A stretch of 64,000 nucleotides of DNA from Brevundimonas variabilis. GTDB taxonomy: Bacteria; Pseudomonadota; Alphaproteobacteria; Caulobacterales; Caulobacteraceae. The stretch lies in NCBI RefSeq assembly GCF_014199945.1, contig NZ_JACHOR010000001.1, forward strand, positions 744,001 to 808,000, in the 5' to 3' direction. Under the pieces are notes generated by a model that was not told the DNA's origin, ran no database searches, and saw only the letters and a list, made by a program, of their open reading frames with translations. Positions 19,316-28,181 of the stretch are shown here, one piece after another. A program made the translations under genes and the position numbers. Numbering within the stretch: the first letter of the stretch is position 1; each line of letters starts with the position of its first letter.

Positions 19316-20188
19316 ATGACCCGCATCGCCGTCCTGACCCCAGACCCCCACGATGCCTCCTATGCCGGCCAGTGGCCCGGCGTGCTGGCGCGGCTGAGCG
19401 AGGCCATGGCGGCAGAGGGCATCACGCTCGAACCGACACCCTGGACCGACCATGTCGAGGATGCGACGGCGCTGACGGACTATCCGCTGGTCCTTGCTGT
19501 CATCGCTTGGGGCTATCACCGCGACCACGCCCGGTGGCTGGCTGCCACACAGGGCTGGGCCGAGGCGGGTATCGCCATCGCCAATCCGGCCTCGGTGCTG
19601 GGGTGGAATTCCGACAAGGCCTATCTGGGTCGCCTACAGGACCGGGGCGTCCCGATCGCTGCCACGCGGTGGTGCAAGGACGTCACCCTGGCAGACATCA
19701 ACGCTGCCTTTGCCGAGTTCGGAAGCGAACAGGTCATCGTCAAGCCGGTGGTCTCGGCCGGGGCCTTCCGCACCCTGCGCCTGTCCCCGGGCCAACCGCT
19801 GATCGAGCCCCCCGTCGGGCGCGCGATGATCCAGCCCTATCTGCCGACCATCGCCAGCGAGGGCGAACTGTCGCTGCTGTTCTTCGGCGGACGGTTCAGC
19901 CATGCGGTCAACAAACGGCCCGTGCCCGGCGATTTCCGCATCCAGGTCCAGTTCGGCGGCCTCTACACCCCCGTCGCCGATCCCCCGGCCGCCGCCCTGG
20001 CATTGGCTGCACAGGTGCTGGAGGCCATCGACGAGGCCCTTCTCTATGCCCGGATCGACATGGTGCCCAACGGCACCGGTCGGTGGCTGCTGATGGAGGC
20101 CGAGCTGATCGAACCGGACTTCTACCTCGCCAGCGCCCCTGACCGCGGCGCGGCGTTCGTCCGGGCGGTCCAGAAGCGGTTGGGCTGA
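19316..20188 (+). CDS. ATP-grasp ligase of unknown substrate
   Basis: Protein of 290 residues with the ATP-grasp layout: an N-terminal Rossmann-like part (MTRIAVLTPDPHDASYAGQW), a lysine pair for nucleotide binding around VIVKPVVSAGAFRT, and the metal-binding LLMEAELIEPDF near the C-terminus. The ATG at 19316 is preferred over 19280 because the domain begins there. It resembles glutathione-synthetase-like and RimK-like ligases, and more weakly the cyclo-ligase DcsG. No peptide-synthesis neighbours are present, so the substrate is unknown. Confidence 0.8.
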   Translation: MTRIAVLTPDPHDASYAGQWPGVLARLSEAMAAEGITLEPTPWTDHVEDATALTDYPLVLAVIAWGYHRDHARWLAATQGWAEAGIAIANPASVLGWNSDKAYLGRLQDRGVPIAATRWCKDVTLADINAAFAEFGSEQVIVKPVVSAGAFRTLRLSPGQPLIEPPVGRAMIQPYLPTIASEGELSLLFFGGRFSHAVNKRPVPGDFRIQVQFGGLYTPVADPPAAALALAAQVLEAIDEALLYARIDMVPNGTGRWLLMEAELIEPDFYLASAPDRGAAFVRAVQKRLG

Positions 20189-20190
20189 GA

Positions 20191-20892
20191 CAAAACGGCT
20201 CCGGCAATCGCGCCAACGAGCCAAGTTCGGCAGATGTAGAAACGGGCACGGATGTCGACACGGCCAGCAGCAAGACCGGAACGATCCTTGCGGGATTTGA
20301 TTTCCAGCGCGGGCGAGTCAGATGGGCCTTCGAAGCGAGGCATTCCCGGTCAAACCTGAATGGATCCTTCAGTCTTGGTCCGGTCACAGGGCCCGCGGTG
20401 CCCAACGGCATCGGGTCCATCGGCAACGTCACAATTCGAGAACTGACCGACACCGTCCTTGCATCGACACAGATCGACGATTTGACAGCACTGCAAGGAA
20501 GGCTGGGCTTCCAGCTTACAGATCGGTTCTCGGTCTTCGGAACTGCAGGCATTGCAGCAACCACCGCCAGGCTGGACATCTCCCAGACCACAGTCATCGA
20601 TGGAACGGCGACGATCAGGCTGGGCGCCCCGATCAGGCCGATCCTCCCCTTCCCCGTAAACCTTACGGAAACAACCACGAACGGCAGCGGCAACCGGGTC
20701 CTCCTCGGTGCGCGCTATGGCGCATCTCTTGAATTCCGGCTCAATGACCGTTGGACGGTCCGCGGCGATGCGGGATTTACGGAATTCGAAACTCTGTCCT
20801 TGTCCCTGGTCCCCGCGCAGGCCGATGCAACGCGGGTCGACTATCGACCAGAAGTCGTGGAGGCCTCACTGAGTTTCGTGAGACAGTTTTAG
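20191..20892 (+). pseudogene. C-terminal remnant of an outer-membrane beta-barrel protein
   Basis: An open frame starts directly after the ATP-grasp stop and runs to a TAG at 20890-20892, but it has no ATG and no GTG or TTG with a ribosome site before 20398. The translated product alternates polar and aromatic residues like beta strands (TILAGFDFQRGRVRWAFEAR; GRLGFQLTDRFSVFGTAGIA). It ends in VEASLSFVRQF, with the terminal phenylalanine typical of barrel proteins recognised by BamA. I infer a gene that lost its signal peptide and first strands. Starting at GTG 20398 would give only 164 residues without export signal. Confidence 0.6.
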
Positions 20893-20914
20893 GGCTGGCT
20901 CCCTGAACCTGGCT

Positions 20915-21286
20915 TCAACGACAAGGGAACCGTTCGACCATCCAGCTGCGCACGGCCCGGTTCACGGACTGGTCCTGTTGCGCCGGGGGAACCGCGCGCA
21001 TGCGGGCGATGAAGTCGTTGGGCGAGATATTGGTCGTCCCCGGAATGCAGAAGGGCGGCGTCTGGCGCGACGCACGAGCCTGGGCCTCTTCGGCGCGGGC
21101 GGCGTTGATGGATCCTTCCATCGTGTCCCAGGCCCGACGGACCGACGGCCGCATCAGGGACAGGGGATTGCGCGGTGTGGAACCGGCGATGTCCACGAAC
21201 TGGCGGACCGTCATCGCCGGGGCTTGAGCAGCCGCTGTGCCCGCCAGCGTCGCCAGCAGGAGCGCCAGGATCAGCTTGTTCGTCAT
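20915..21286 (-). CDS. Exported small protein with Rap1a/Tai-like C-terminus
   Basis: Protein of 123 residues with a clear signal peptide (MTNKLILALLLATLAGTAAAQA). The mature part ends with a cysteine-bearing pattern, FCIPGTTNISPNDFIARMRA, then AVRSWMVERFPC. This matches the layout of the Rap1a/Tai family (two cysteines around an FCIP and an FPC motif), whose founding members neutralise type VI amidase effectors in the periplasm. Many chromosomal homologues have no toxin partner, and no effector gene is visible here. Assignment to the family is by motif only. Confidence 0.7.
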   Translation of the reverse strand: MTNKLILALLLATLAGTAAAQAPAMTVRQFVDIAGSTPRNPLSLMRPSVRRAWDTMEGSINAARAEEAQARASRQTPPFCIPGTTNISPNDFIARMRAVPPAQQDQSVNRAVRSWMVERFPCR

Positions 21287-21442
21287 GTCACGCCTCCTCG
21301 AAAGAACGCCGATCCTTCATGAAATCGGAGTGTTCGACAAGCGGTCGCGGCGCCCGACGTCCGACACCCAGGGGCGGACACGGTTGTCCCCCGGTCACGA
21401 GCCCTCTAGGAACAGGGGGCCCCCAGACCGAAAAGCCGACCC

Positions 21443-23719
21443 ATGCCCGATCAGACCGACAAACAGACGTTTTCCGACCAGGACGCGCTGGATTTCCATC
21501 AGTTGCCGACGCCAGGCAAGATTTCGATGGCGCCGACCAAGGCGATGGCGACCCAGCGGGACCTGTCGCTGGCCTATTCCCCGGGCGTGGCCATTCCGGT
21601 GCTGGCGATCGCCGAGGATGTGGACAAGGCCTATGACTATACGGCCAAGGGCAATCTGGTCGCGGTGATCTCGAACGGCACGGCCATCCTGGGTCTGGGC
21701 AATCTGGGACATATGGCCTCCAAGCCGGTGATGGAGGGCAAATGCGTGCTCTTCAAACGCTTCGCCGACGTCGACAGCTTCGATGTCGAGGTCAAGACCA
21801 CCGATTCCGACGAGTTCATCACCGTCGTCAAGAACATCGGCGACACCTGGGGCGGGATCAATCTGGAGGACATCAAGTCCCCCGAATGTTTCGTGATCGA
21901 GAGCGAGCTGCAGGACCTGCTGGACATCCCCGTCTTCCATGACGACCAGCACGGCACAGCAATCATCTCCACCGCCGGCCTGATCAACGCCTGCCACATC
22001 ACCGGCAAGAAGCTCGAGGATATCAAGGTCGTGCTGGCCGGGGCCGGGGCCGCGGGCCTGTCCTCGATCGCCCTGATGAAGGCCGTCGGGGTGCGGGCCG
22101 AAAACACCGTGATCGTCGACCGGGACGGCGTCGTCTATCGCGGCCGCGAGAACATCGACCAGTGGAAGGCCGCCCATGCCACCGACACGCCCCACCGCAC
22201 CCTGGCCGAGGCCATGGTGGGGGCGGATGTAGTGCTCGGCCTGTCGGCCAAGGGCGCGATCACCAAGGAGATGGTGGCGTCCATGGCTCCACGACCGATC
22301 ATCTTCGCCATGGCCAATCCGGACCCGGAGATCACGCCCGAGGATGTGCTGTCTGTCCGTTCCGACGCCATCATCGCCACCGGCCGGTCCGACTATGTGA
22401 ACCAGGTCAACAATGTCCTGGGCTTCCCCTACATCTTCCGCGGCGCGCTGGATGTGCGGGCCCGGCGCGTCAATCACGAGATGAAGATCGCCTGCGCCCA
22501 GGCCCTGGCCATGCTGGCGCGCGAGGATGTGCCGGACGAGGTCGCGGCCGCCTATTCGGGTCGCAAGCTGAAATTCGGGCCTGACTACATCATCCCGACC
22601 CCTTTCGATCCGCGCCTGATCTGGTACATTCCGCCGTTCGTGGCCCAGGCCGCCATGGATACAGGCGTGGCACGGGTGCAGATCACCGACATGGACGCCT
22701 ATCGCACCCAGCTGCGCGAGCGGGTCGATCCGTCCGCCGCCCTGATGCAGAAGATTGCATCCTCCGTGCGGGCAGCCCCCAACAAGCGGGTCGTGTTCGC
22801 CGAGGGCGAGGAATCCGCCGTCATCCGTGCGGCCTGGGGCTTCAAACAGGCCGATCTGGGCACGCCGATCCTGCTGGGTCGCGAGGACCTGATCCGCAAG
22901 AATGCCGCCGAGGCCGGCCTGGATTTCGACGCCCTGGGGATCGAGATCGTCAACGCGCGCATCAGCGACAAGAACCTCGAATACACCGACTTCCTGTACG
23001 CCAAGCTGCAGCGCCGGGGCTATCTGCGCCGCGACGTGCAGCGGATGATCAACCAGGACCGCAACTATTTTGCCGCTGCCATGGTCGCGCGGGGCGATGC
23101 CGAGGCCATGGTCACGGGCAGCACCCGGAACTTCAACATGGTGCTGAAGGAGGTCCGGCGGGTTCTGGAGGTCGAGGACCGGCTGATCGGCCTGTCGATC
23201 CTGCTGGCCAAGGGGCGGACCCTGTTCGTCGCAGACACCTCGATCCACGAATTGCCAGATGCGGTCGAACTGGCCGAAATCGCCATTCAGGCTGCCGCGG
23301 CAGTGCGGCGTCTTGGGCGCACGCCCCGGGTGGCCTTCCTCAGCTATTCGACCTTCGGCAACCCTCCGGGCGACCGGGGCGAGAAGGTCCGCGAGGCGAT
23401 CCGCATCCTGGACCAGCGCGGCGTCGACTTCGAATACGAGGGCGAGATGCCGCCCGAACTGGCCCTCGATCCCGGGGCCCGGGCCAACTATCCGTTCATG
23501 CGCCTGTCGAAGGACGCCAATGTGCTGGTCATGCCCGCCATCCACTCGGCCTCGATCTCGACCCGTCTGGTGCAGGCGCTCGGCGGAGCCACCGTGATCG
23601 GGCCCCTGCTGGTCGGGCTGGAGAAATCGGTCCAGATCGTCAACCTGAACGCCTCGGTATCCGAGATCATCACAGCCGCGACCTTTGCGGCCTATGACGG
23701 GGTGGATGTCAGCAGCTAA
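21443..23719 (+). CDS. maeB: NADP-dependent malic enzyme with phosphotransacetylase-like domain
   Basis: Decarboxylates malate to pyruvate, linking the TCA cycle to gluconeogenesis. The 758 residues comprise a malic enzyme half (residues 1-430; SPGVAIPVLAI, FHDDQHGTAII, VVLAGAGAAGLSSI) and a C-terminal phosphate acetyltransferase-like half (residues about 430-758; VVFAEGEE, LGRTPRVAFLSYSTFG). In this family the second half is regulatory, usually acetyl-CoA-sensing, and catalytically inactive. It is followed by a strong terminator. Confidence 0.96.
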   Translation: MPDQTDKQTFSDQDALDFHQLPTPGKISMAPTKAMATQRDLSLAYSPGVAIPVLAIAEDVDKAYDYTAKGNLVAVISNGTAILGLGNLGHMASKPVMEGKCVLFKRFADVDSFDVEVKTTDSDEFITVVKNIGDTWGGINLEDIKSPECFVIESELQDLLDIPVFHDDQHGTAIISTAGLINACHITGKKLEDIKVVLAGAGAAGLSSIALMKAVGVRAENTVIVDRDGVVYRGRENIDQWKAAHATDTPHRTLAEAMVGADVVLGLSAKGAITKEMVASMAPRPIIFAMANPDPEITPEDVLSVRSDAIIATGRSDYVNQVNNVLGFPYIFRGALDVRARRVNHEMKIACAQALAMLAREDVPDEVAAAYSGRKLKFGPDYIIPTPFDPRLIWYIPPFVAQAAMDTGVARVQITDMDAYRTQLRERVDPSAALMQKIASSVRAAPNKRVVFAEGEESAVIRAAWGFKQADLGTPILLGREDLIRKNAAEAGLDFDALGIEIVNARISDKNLEYTDFLYAKLQRRGYLRRDVQRMINQDRNYFAAAMVARGDAEAMVTGSTRNFNMVLKEVRRVLEVEDRLIGLSILLAKGRTLFVADTSIHELPDAVELAEIAIQAAAAVRRLGRTPRVAFLSYSTFGNPPGDRGEKVREAIRILDQRGVDFEYEGEMPPELALDPGARANYPFMRLSKDANVLVMPAIHSASISTRLVQALGGATVIGPLLVGLEKSVQIVNLNASVSEIITAATFAAYDGVDVSS

Positions 23720-23724
23720 GGGCC

Positions 23725-23765
23725 GAAGGGCCCGGCGTGTTCACACGTCGGTCCCTTCTAGTTTT
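23725..23765 (+). terminator. Rho-independent terminator of maeB
   Basis: A 15-bp stem with two mismatches (GAAGGGCCCGGCGTG against CACGTCGGTCCCTTC), a TTCA loop and TAGTTTT directly after. It sits 6 bp past the maeB stop and also separates it from the convergent ampG-like gene. Confidence 0.85.
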
Positions 23766-23782
23766 CGCCGGAATGGCCGGCA

Positions 23783-25531
23783 TCAGGAGGGTCGGGCTTC
23801 GGCCTCACCGGCGGTGACGGCATCTCGGCCGATGGCCTCGATCGCGGTCTGCTTGCGAGCAACGACAAACGCCAGCACGATCGCAAAGATTCCGATCACT
23901 GTCGAATAAAGGAAGAAGACGACATAGCCTGCGCCCAGCGCTGCAGGGCTCACGCCACTGGTCGCGGCACCCTGCACAAGCGATCCCTCCGGCAGACGCG
24001 AAAACAGCGCCGTCAAGGGCGCGAACGGTCCGCCGACTTCGGCCGCCCTGGCCGAGGCCTCGACGATCCGGCCTGACTGCGAGGCGATCAGCTTTCCGGG
24101 CAGGGCATACAGCGAGCTGAAGAGGGCATACTGGGTGGCCGTGAAGCCGACAGAGGTCAGGCTCGACATATAGGCGATCAGGGCTGTCCCGGCGTAACCA
24201 GTGGCGACGTTATCGATCCCGATGGCGACGAACAGCGCGCTCAGCGTCGGGCCCTGTGTCGCCAGCCAGGCGAACACGAGGTTCGAGATCGGGCTCATGA
24301 AGGCCCCGATGACCATGGTCCGGATCAGGCCGAGGCGCGCCACCGACCATCCGCCGACGAGGACGCCGGCCGTGGTCGCGATGACACCGAACACTTTGCG
24401 CACTTCGGCCAGTTCGGTCTTGGTGAACCCCAGATCGAGGTAAAAGGGATTCATGATGTTCAGGACAAAATCGGCCAGTCGATAGACGCAGATCAGGGCA
24501 AGGATCAGCGTGGCAACGCCCGAAAAGCGGCGATAGAAGTCGCGCACGGGCTCCCCGAACGACCCCGCCAGATAGGCCCCCGGACGCGTGCGCGCGCCCG
24601 GAACGGGCCAGCAGGCCAGGACCAGAAGCGCCAGCCCGATGAAGACCGAGCCGACCTGAAGGAAGACGCCGCCGGGCTTGGCCTCCCACGCGGCCTTGAG
24701 ACTGTCGAAACCGGCCTGGGACAGGCCGATGCCCCGCATGGCACCACCGGCAAGATCAAGCTGGCCGGTCAGGCCGGTTCCCACGATCAGGGCCGCGGCC
24801 GCGATCACGAGAAGCCGGGCAATCCATTCCACGATCTCGATCGCGGGTCGCGACGGGATGTCCCCGACCGGGATGGCGCGCAGGGTGTGCGCAGTTTCGC
24901 GCGGGGCGAACAGGGTCGCGGCAATGCCGATACCCATCAGGGCTGCCATCACGCCATAGGAGAGGTTCCAGTTGTAGAGCTCGGCCAGAACCAGCGGCAC
25001 GGCTCCGGCAACGATGATCGCAACCCGGTAGCCAAGCTGATAGGACGCCGCCATCACCCCATGGCGGCTGTCGTCCGCGACCTCGATCCGCCAGGCGTCG
25101 ATGACGATGTCCTGGGTCGCGCCAGCAAAGCCGACCATCACGGCAAAGAGGGCCACGGTCCCCAGCGCGTTCACAGGGTTGAGCCCGGCGATGAGCCACA
25201 GCCCCAGAATGACGATGGCCTGCGTCACCAGCATCCATGATCTACGGTGCCCGAGGAAGCGGGACAGCAAGGGAATCCGCGTCCGGTCGATCAGCGGCGC
25301 CCAGACGAATTTAAGCGAATAGCTGAGCGTCGCGAGGGCGAAGAAGCCGATGACCTCGAGCGTCACGCCGCTTTCCCGCAGCCAGGCCGACAGGGTGTCG
25401 AAGATCAGAAGGTTCGGCAGGCCGGCCGAGAACCCCAGCAGCAGCATGATGAAGACGCGCCGCTCGCCATAAACGGCGAGACCCGCCAGCCCGCGTTTCG
25501 GTGCCGGGTTTGCAGTCGTCGTTTCAGTCAT
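23783..25531 (-). CDS. AmpG-type MFS permease
   Basis: Inner-membrane transporter of 582 residues with about 14 hydrophobic helices. The opening GFSAGLPNLLIFDTLSAWLRE and FVWAPLIDR, and later GATQDIVIDAWR, are characteristic of AmpG, which imports anhydro-muropeptides for cell-wall recycling. Two extra hydrophilic stretches make it longer than E. coli AmpG (491 residues), as in other alphaproteobacterial members. Cell-wall recycling partners are not adjacent, so the exact cargo is inferred from family. Confidence 0.88.
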   Translation of the reverse strand: MTETTTANPAPKRGLAGLAVYGERRVFIMLLLGFSAGLPNLLIFDTLSAWLRESGVTLEVIGFFALATLSYSLKFVWAPLIDRTRIPLLSRFLGHRRSWMLVTQAIVILGLWLIAGLNPVNALGTVALFAVMVGFAGATQDIVIDAWRIEVADDSRHGVMAASYQLGYRVAIIVAGAVPLVLAELYNWNLSYGVMAALMGIGIAATLFAPRETAHTLRAIPVGDIPSRPAIEIVEWIARLLVIAAAALIVGTGLTGQLDLAGGAMRGIGLSQAGFDSLKAAWEAKPGGVFLQVGSVFIGLALLVLACWPVPGARTRPGAYLAGSFGEPVRDFYRRFSGVATLILALICVYRLADFVLNIMNPFYLDLGFTKTELAEVRKVFGVIATTAGVLVGGWSVARLGLIRTMVIGAFMSPISNLVFAWLATQGPTLSALFVAIGIDNVATGYAGTALIAYMSSLTSVGFTATQYALFSSLYALPGKLIASQSGRIVEASARAAEVGGPFAPLTALFSRLPEGSLVQGAATSGVSPAALGAGYVVFFLYSTVIGIFAIVLAFVVARKQTAIEAIGRDAVTAGEAEARPS

Positions 25532-25567
25532 TCGATCGGCGTCTCCGGGGACGCCCCCCGGCGTCGT

Positions 25568-27127
25568 CTATGCGTTGGCGACCTTGGCGAGGCGTTCGCT
25601 TCCTGTCCAGCGGCTGAGCGCCGATCGCAGGGCGTCGGGTTCGAGCGGCTTGGTCAGATGGTCGTTCATGCCCGCGTCGAGACACAGCTTCCGGTCCTCG
25701 GCAAAGGCATTGGCGGTCAGGGCCACGATCGGGGTCCGGTCTCCGCCGGCACGGATCAGCCGGGTCGCGGCGGGGCCATCCATGCCCGGCATCCGCATGT
25801 CCATGAAGACCAGATCATAGCGGGCCCGCTTCATGGCGGCGACCGCTTCCTCGCCCGTAGCAGCCGTTTCGACCACACAGCCCTCGCGGCGCAGGAGGGT
25901 CCGTGCCAGCAGGGCCCCGACCGGATTGTCCTCAGCCAGCAGGACCCGGGTTCCCGCGAACCTCACCGGCAGGACCCGATCGTCCTCGGCCGGCGTCACG
26001 CGACTGGATTGCCCTGCCGTTCCGGCCTGACTGGCCGCCAGAACGCGTTCGGACAGCGACGCCCGACGCAGGGGCTTGATCAGATAGCCATGGAAGCCAC
26101 TGGACCGATAACGGGCGATCAGCTCCCGTTCCGACGGCTTCAGCAGCACGATTCCCCGACCCAGAGCCGGCGGCGCGACCAGATCGGTTCCGTCAATGGC
26201 CGCCCGGGCGTGGTCGACGAGGGTGATTGTGGCCATGTCATCGACCACGCCACCGCTGGCCACGATCTGGGCCTTGGCCGCCCGTGTCACCATGGCGTCG
26301 GGTGACTGCACCGCAATCCTGACCCCATCCAGGGTCCCGGCACGCGGAGCCATGTCCGTTGCGACAGCAAAGGGAGCCTCGAAGCGGAAGCGCGAGCCCG
26401 ATGCGCCGGGCCTGTCCGCGACCGAGACCGTGCCGCCCATGGCATCGGCCAGTTTCCGCACCACGGCAAGCCCAAGCCCGGCTCCGCCGAACTGGGTGGC
26501 ATCGGTCGCATCCACGTGACCGAACTCCTCGAAGATCCGCTCCCGGGCCTCGGGCGGGATCCCGGGCCCCGTGTCATCGACGATGAAGGCCAGTCGGGGT
26601 CGGCTGGCCGTACCGCCAGCCCGCTCAACGGTGATGCACACGCCGCCGGCCACTGTGAATTTGACGGCATTGCCCGCGAGATTGAACAGCACCTGACGCA
26701 ACCGGCCCTCGTCCGCGAGGATGTCCGGCGCGTCGGCGGCCACGGCCCAGACGATTTCCAGGCCCTTCTCGTGGGCACGCGGGCTCAGCAGTTCGGTCAC
26801 GCCGCGTACCAGACCCTCAAGGTCGGTCGGGCCCGGATCGAACTCGAGCTTGCCGGCCTCCAGCCGGGCATAGTCCAGCAGATCGTTGACCAGGCCCAGA
26901 AGATGCTCGGCCGAGTCCCGTGCCGCTTCGGCATAGGCACGCTGGGCGCCATCCAGCCGTGTTCGTGTCAGCAGGCCGAGCATGCCGATCACCCCGTTCA
27001 GGGGCGTGCGCATTTCATGGCTCATGAGTCGCAGGAACGGATCGGCGCCGCCCGCCAGCCGCTCTGGCACGGCGGCTGATCGTTCCGCCGCAGGCGCTTT
27101 CGCCCGTCCCGTCCCTGTTCGAGCCAT
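25568..27127 (-). CDS. Hybrid histidine kinase with pseudo-receiver and receiver, ShkA-like
   Basis: Cytosolic 519-residue kinase with no membrane segment. The phospho-accepting histidine is H37 in LMSHEMRTPLNG. The ATPase domain follows (NLAGNAVKFT, DDTGPGIP, GGAGLGLAVV). A first receiver (residues about 255-365) lacks acceptor aspartates, and a second (394-519) has the acceptor D443 in FMDMRMPGMDG. In C. crescentus ShkA, c-di-GMP binds the pseudo-receiver through an arginine and a tyrosine 14 residues apart, and a DDR motif in the inter-receiver linker locks the kinase. Here R334 and Y348 (spacing 14) and DDR at 382-384 are all present. The N-terminal PAS-like region I recall for ShkA is missing or very short. 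Confidence 0.9.
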   Translation of the reverse strand: MARTGTGRAKAPAAERSAAVPERLAGGADPFLRLMSHEMRTPLNGVIGMLGLLTRTRLDGAQRAYAEAARDSAEHLLGLVNDLLDYARLEAGKLEFDPGPTDLEGLVRGVTELLSPRAHEKGLEIVWAVAADAPDILADEGRLRQVLFNLAGNAVKFTVAGGVCITVERAGGTASRPRLAFIVDDTGPGIPPEARERIFEEFGHVDATDATQFGGAGLGLAVVRKLADAMGGTVSVADRPGASGSRFRFEAPFAVATDMAPRAGTLDGVRIAVQSPDAMVTRAAKAQIVASGGVVDDMATITLVDHARAAIDGTDLVAPPALGRGIVLLKPSERELIARYRSSGFHGYLIKPLRRASLSERVLAASQAGTAGQSSRVTPAEDDRVLPVRFAGTRVLLAEDNPVGALLARTLLRREGCVVETAATGEEAVAAMKRARYDLVFMDMRMPGMDGPAATRLIRAGGDRTPIVALTANAFAEDRKLCLDAGMNDHLTKPLEPDALRSALSRWTGSERLAKVANA

Positions 27128-27199
27128 GACGTCTCCCTCGAGGAAGCCTATGGCTGATAAACCTTTAAGGAGGGTTCATCCCGGGAATGGCGTGTCCTC

Positions 27200-28141
27200 T
27201 CACCATGATGCGGCGGGGCTTCGTGAAGAGACTTGCCGATCGAAGGAGGCCTCTGCGCCAACAGTTGTACGCCGATAGATCAGGGCCTCTGCGATGTGAC
27301 GGCGCAGGACACCCGTTGAACCCTCGAGGTCGGCAATGGTGCGGGCGAGGCGAAGCGTGCGGGTCCAGCCGCGCGCCGTCAGACCACCCGCCTCGCCCGC
27401 CCGCATCAGCAGGGCACGCCCGGCCTCGTCGGGGGTCGCGAACCGCTCCAGCGCCTCTCCGGACGCCCGGGCGTTCAGGGCCTGCACAGGATCCAGCCCG
27501 GCCTCGCGCACCCGCCCTTCCTGCATGGCCCGGGCGACCGCGACCCGCGCAGAGGCCTCGGCGGTGCCTTCCAGGGGCGGAGGCAGGGCCATATCGGCAG
27601 CGGTCACGGCGGGTGTCTCCACGGTGAGGTCGATCCGGTCGAACATCGGGCCGGAAATCCGGTTCTGATAATCGCGCTGGCATCGAGGGGCCTTGCCGCA
27701 AGCCCCCTTTCCGCCCCCACCCAGTCCGCAGCGACAGGGATTCATGGCGGCGATGAGCTGGAACCGTGCGGGGTAGCGGACATGGGCATTGGCCCGTGCC
27801 ACCACGATCTCGCCGGTTTCGAGCGGGGCACGCAGGCTGTCGAGCGCCTGGGCACTGTATTCCGGCAACTCATCCAGAAACAGCACACCATTGTGGGCGA
27901 GCGAGGCCTCGCCCGGCTTGGCCCGGTGCCCGCCGCCGGTCAGCGCCGCCATGGACGCCGAATGATGCGGCGCGCGAAACGGGCGGTCACGGGTCAGGGC
28001 CCCCTTGTCGATCAGCCCCGCAACCGACCAGACCATCGAGGTTTCCAGCAGTTCCTGCGGGGTCAGGGGCGGCAGCAGTCCAGGCAGGCGCGCGGCCATC
28101 ATGGACTTGCCCGACCCTGGAGGACCGACGAACAGCAGGTT
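27200..28141 (-). pseudogene. comM: comM/yifB (Mg-chelatase-like ATPase), 5' part removed by insertion
   Basis: C-terminal two thirds of a ComM/YifB AAA+ helicase, which in other bacteria promotes branch migration during natural transformation. Reading towards its 5' end the frame retains NLLFVGPPGSGKSMMAARLP (Walker A), then meets a stop within three codons at 28148. The N-terminal Lon-protease-like domain, about 200 residues, is absent and not found elsewhere in the window. Downstream motifs are intact: GVLFLDELPEYS, AAMNPCRCG, the zinc-binding cysteines and the arginine finger region. A serine recombinase gene begins 40 bp beyond the break. An internal ATG at 28102 could give a 300-residue product without Walker A. 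Confidence 0.9.
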
Positions 28142-28181
28142 ATTTCTTTAACAACCCAAAATTCCAAGCTAAGCCTTATGC
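28139..28181. other. Probable attachment-site junction in comM
   Basis: The comM reading frame is normal up to the asparagine codon at 28139-28141, then changes to AT-rich sequence (TATTTCTTTAACAACC) leading into the serine recombinase start. A large serine integrase recombines at a 2-bp core, so the core should lie within a few bases of 28139-28145. The partner half-site is not in the window. Confidence 0.65.

Noticed and set aside
21395..23545. 716-codon open frame antisense to maeB
   Set aside because: It mirrors a perfectly conserved malic enzyme; long antisense frames are expected at high GC and the product has no recognisable domain.
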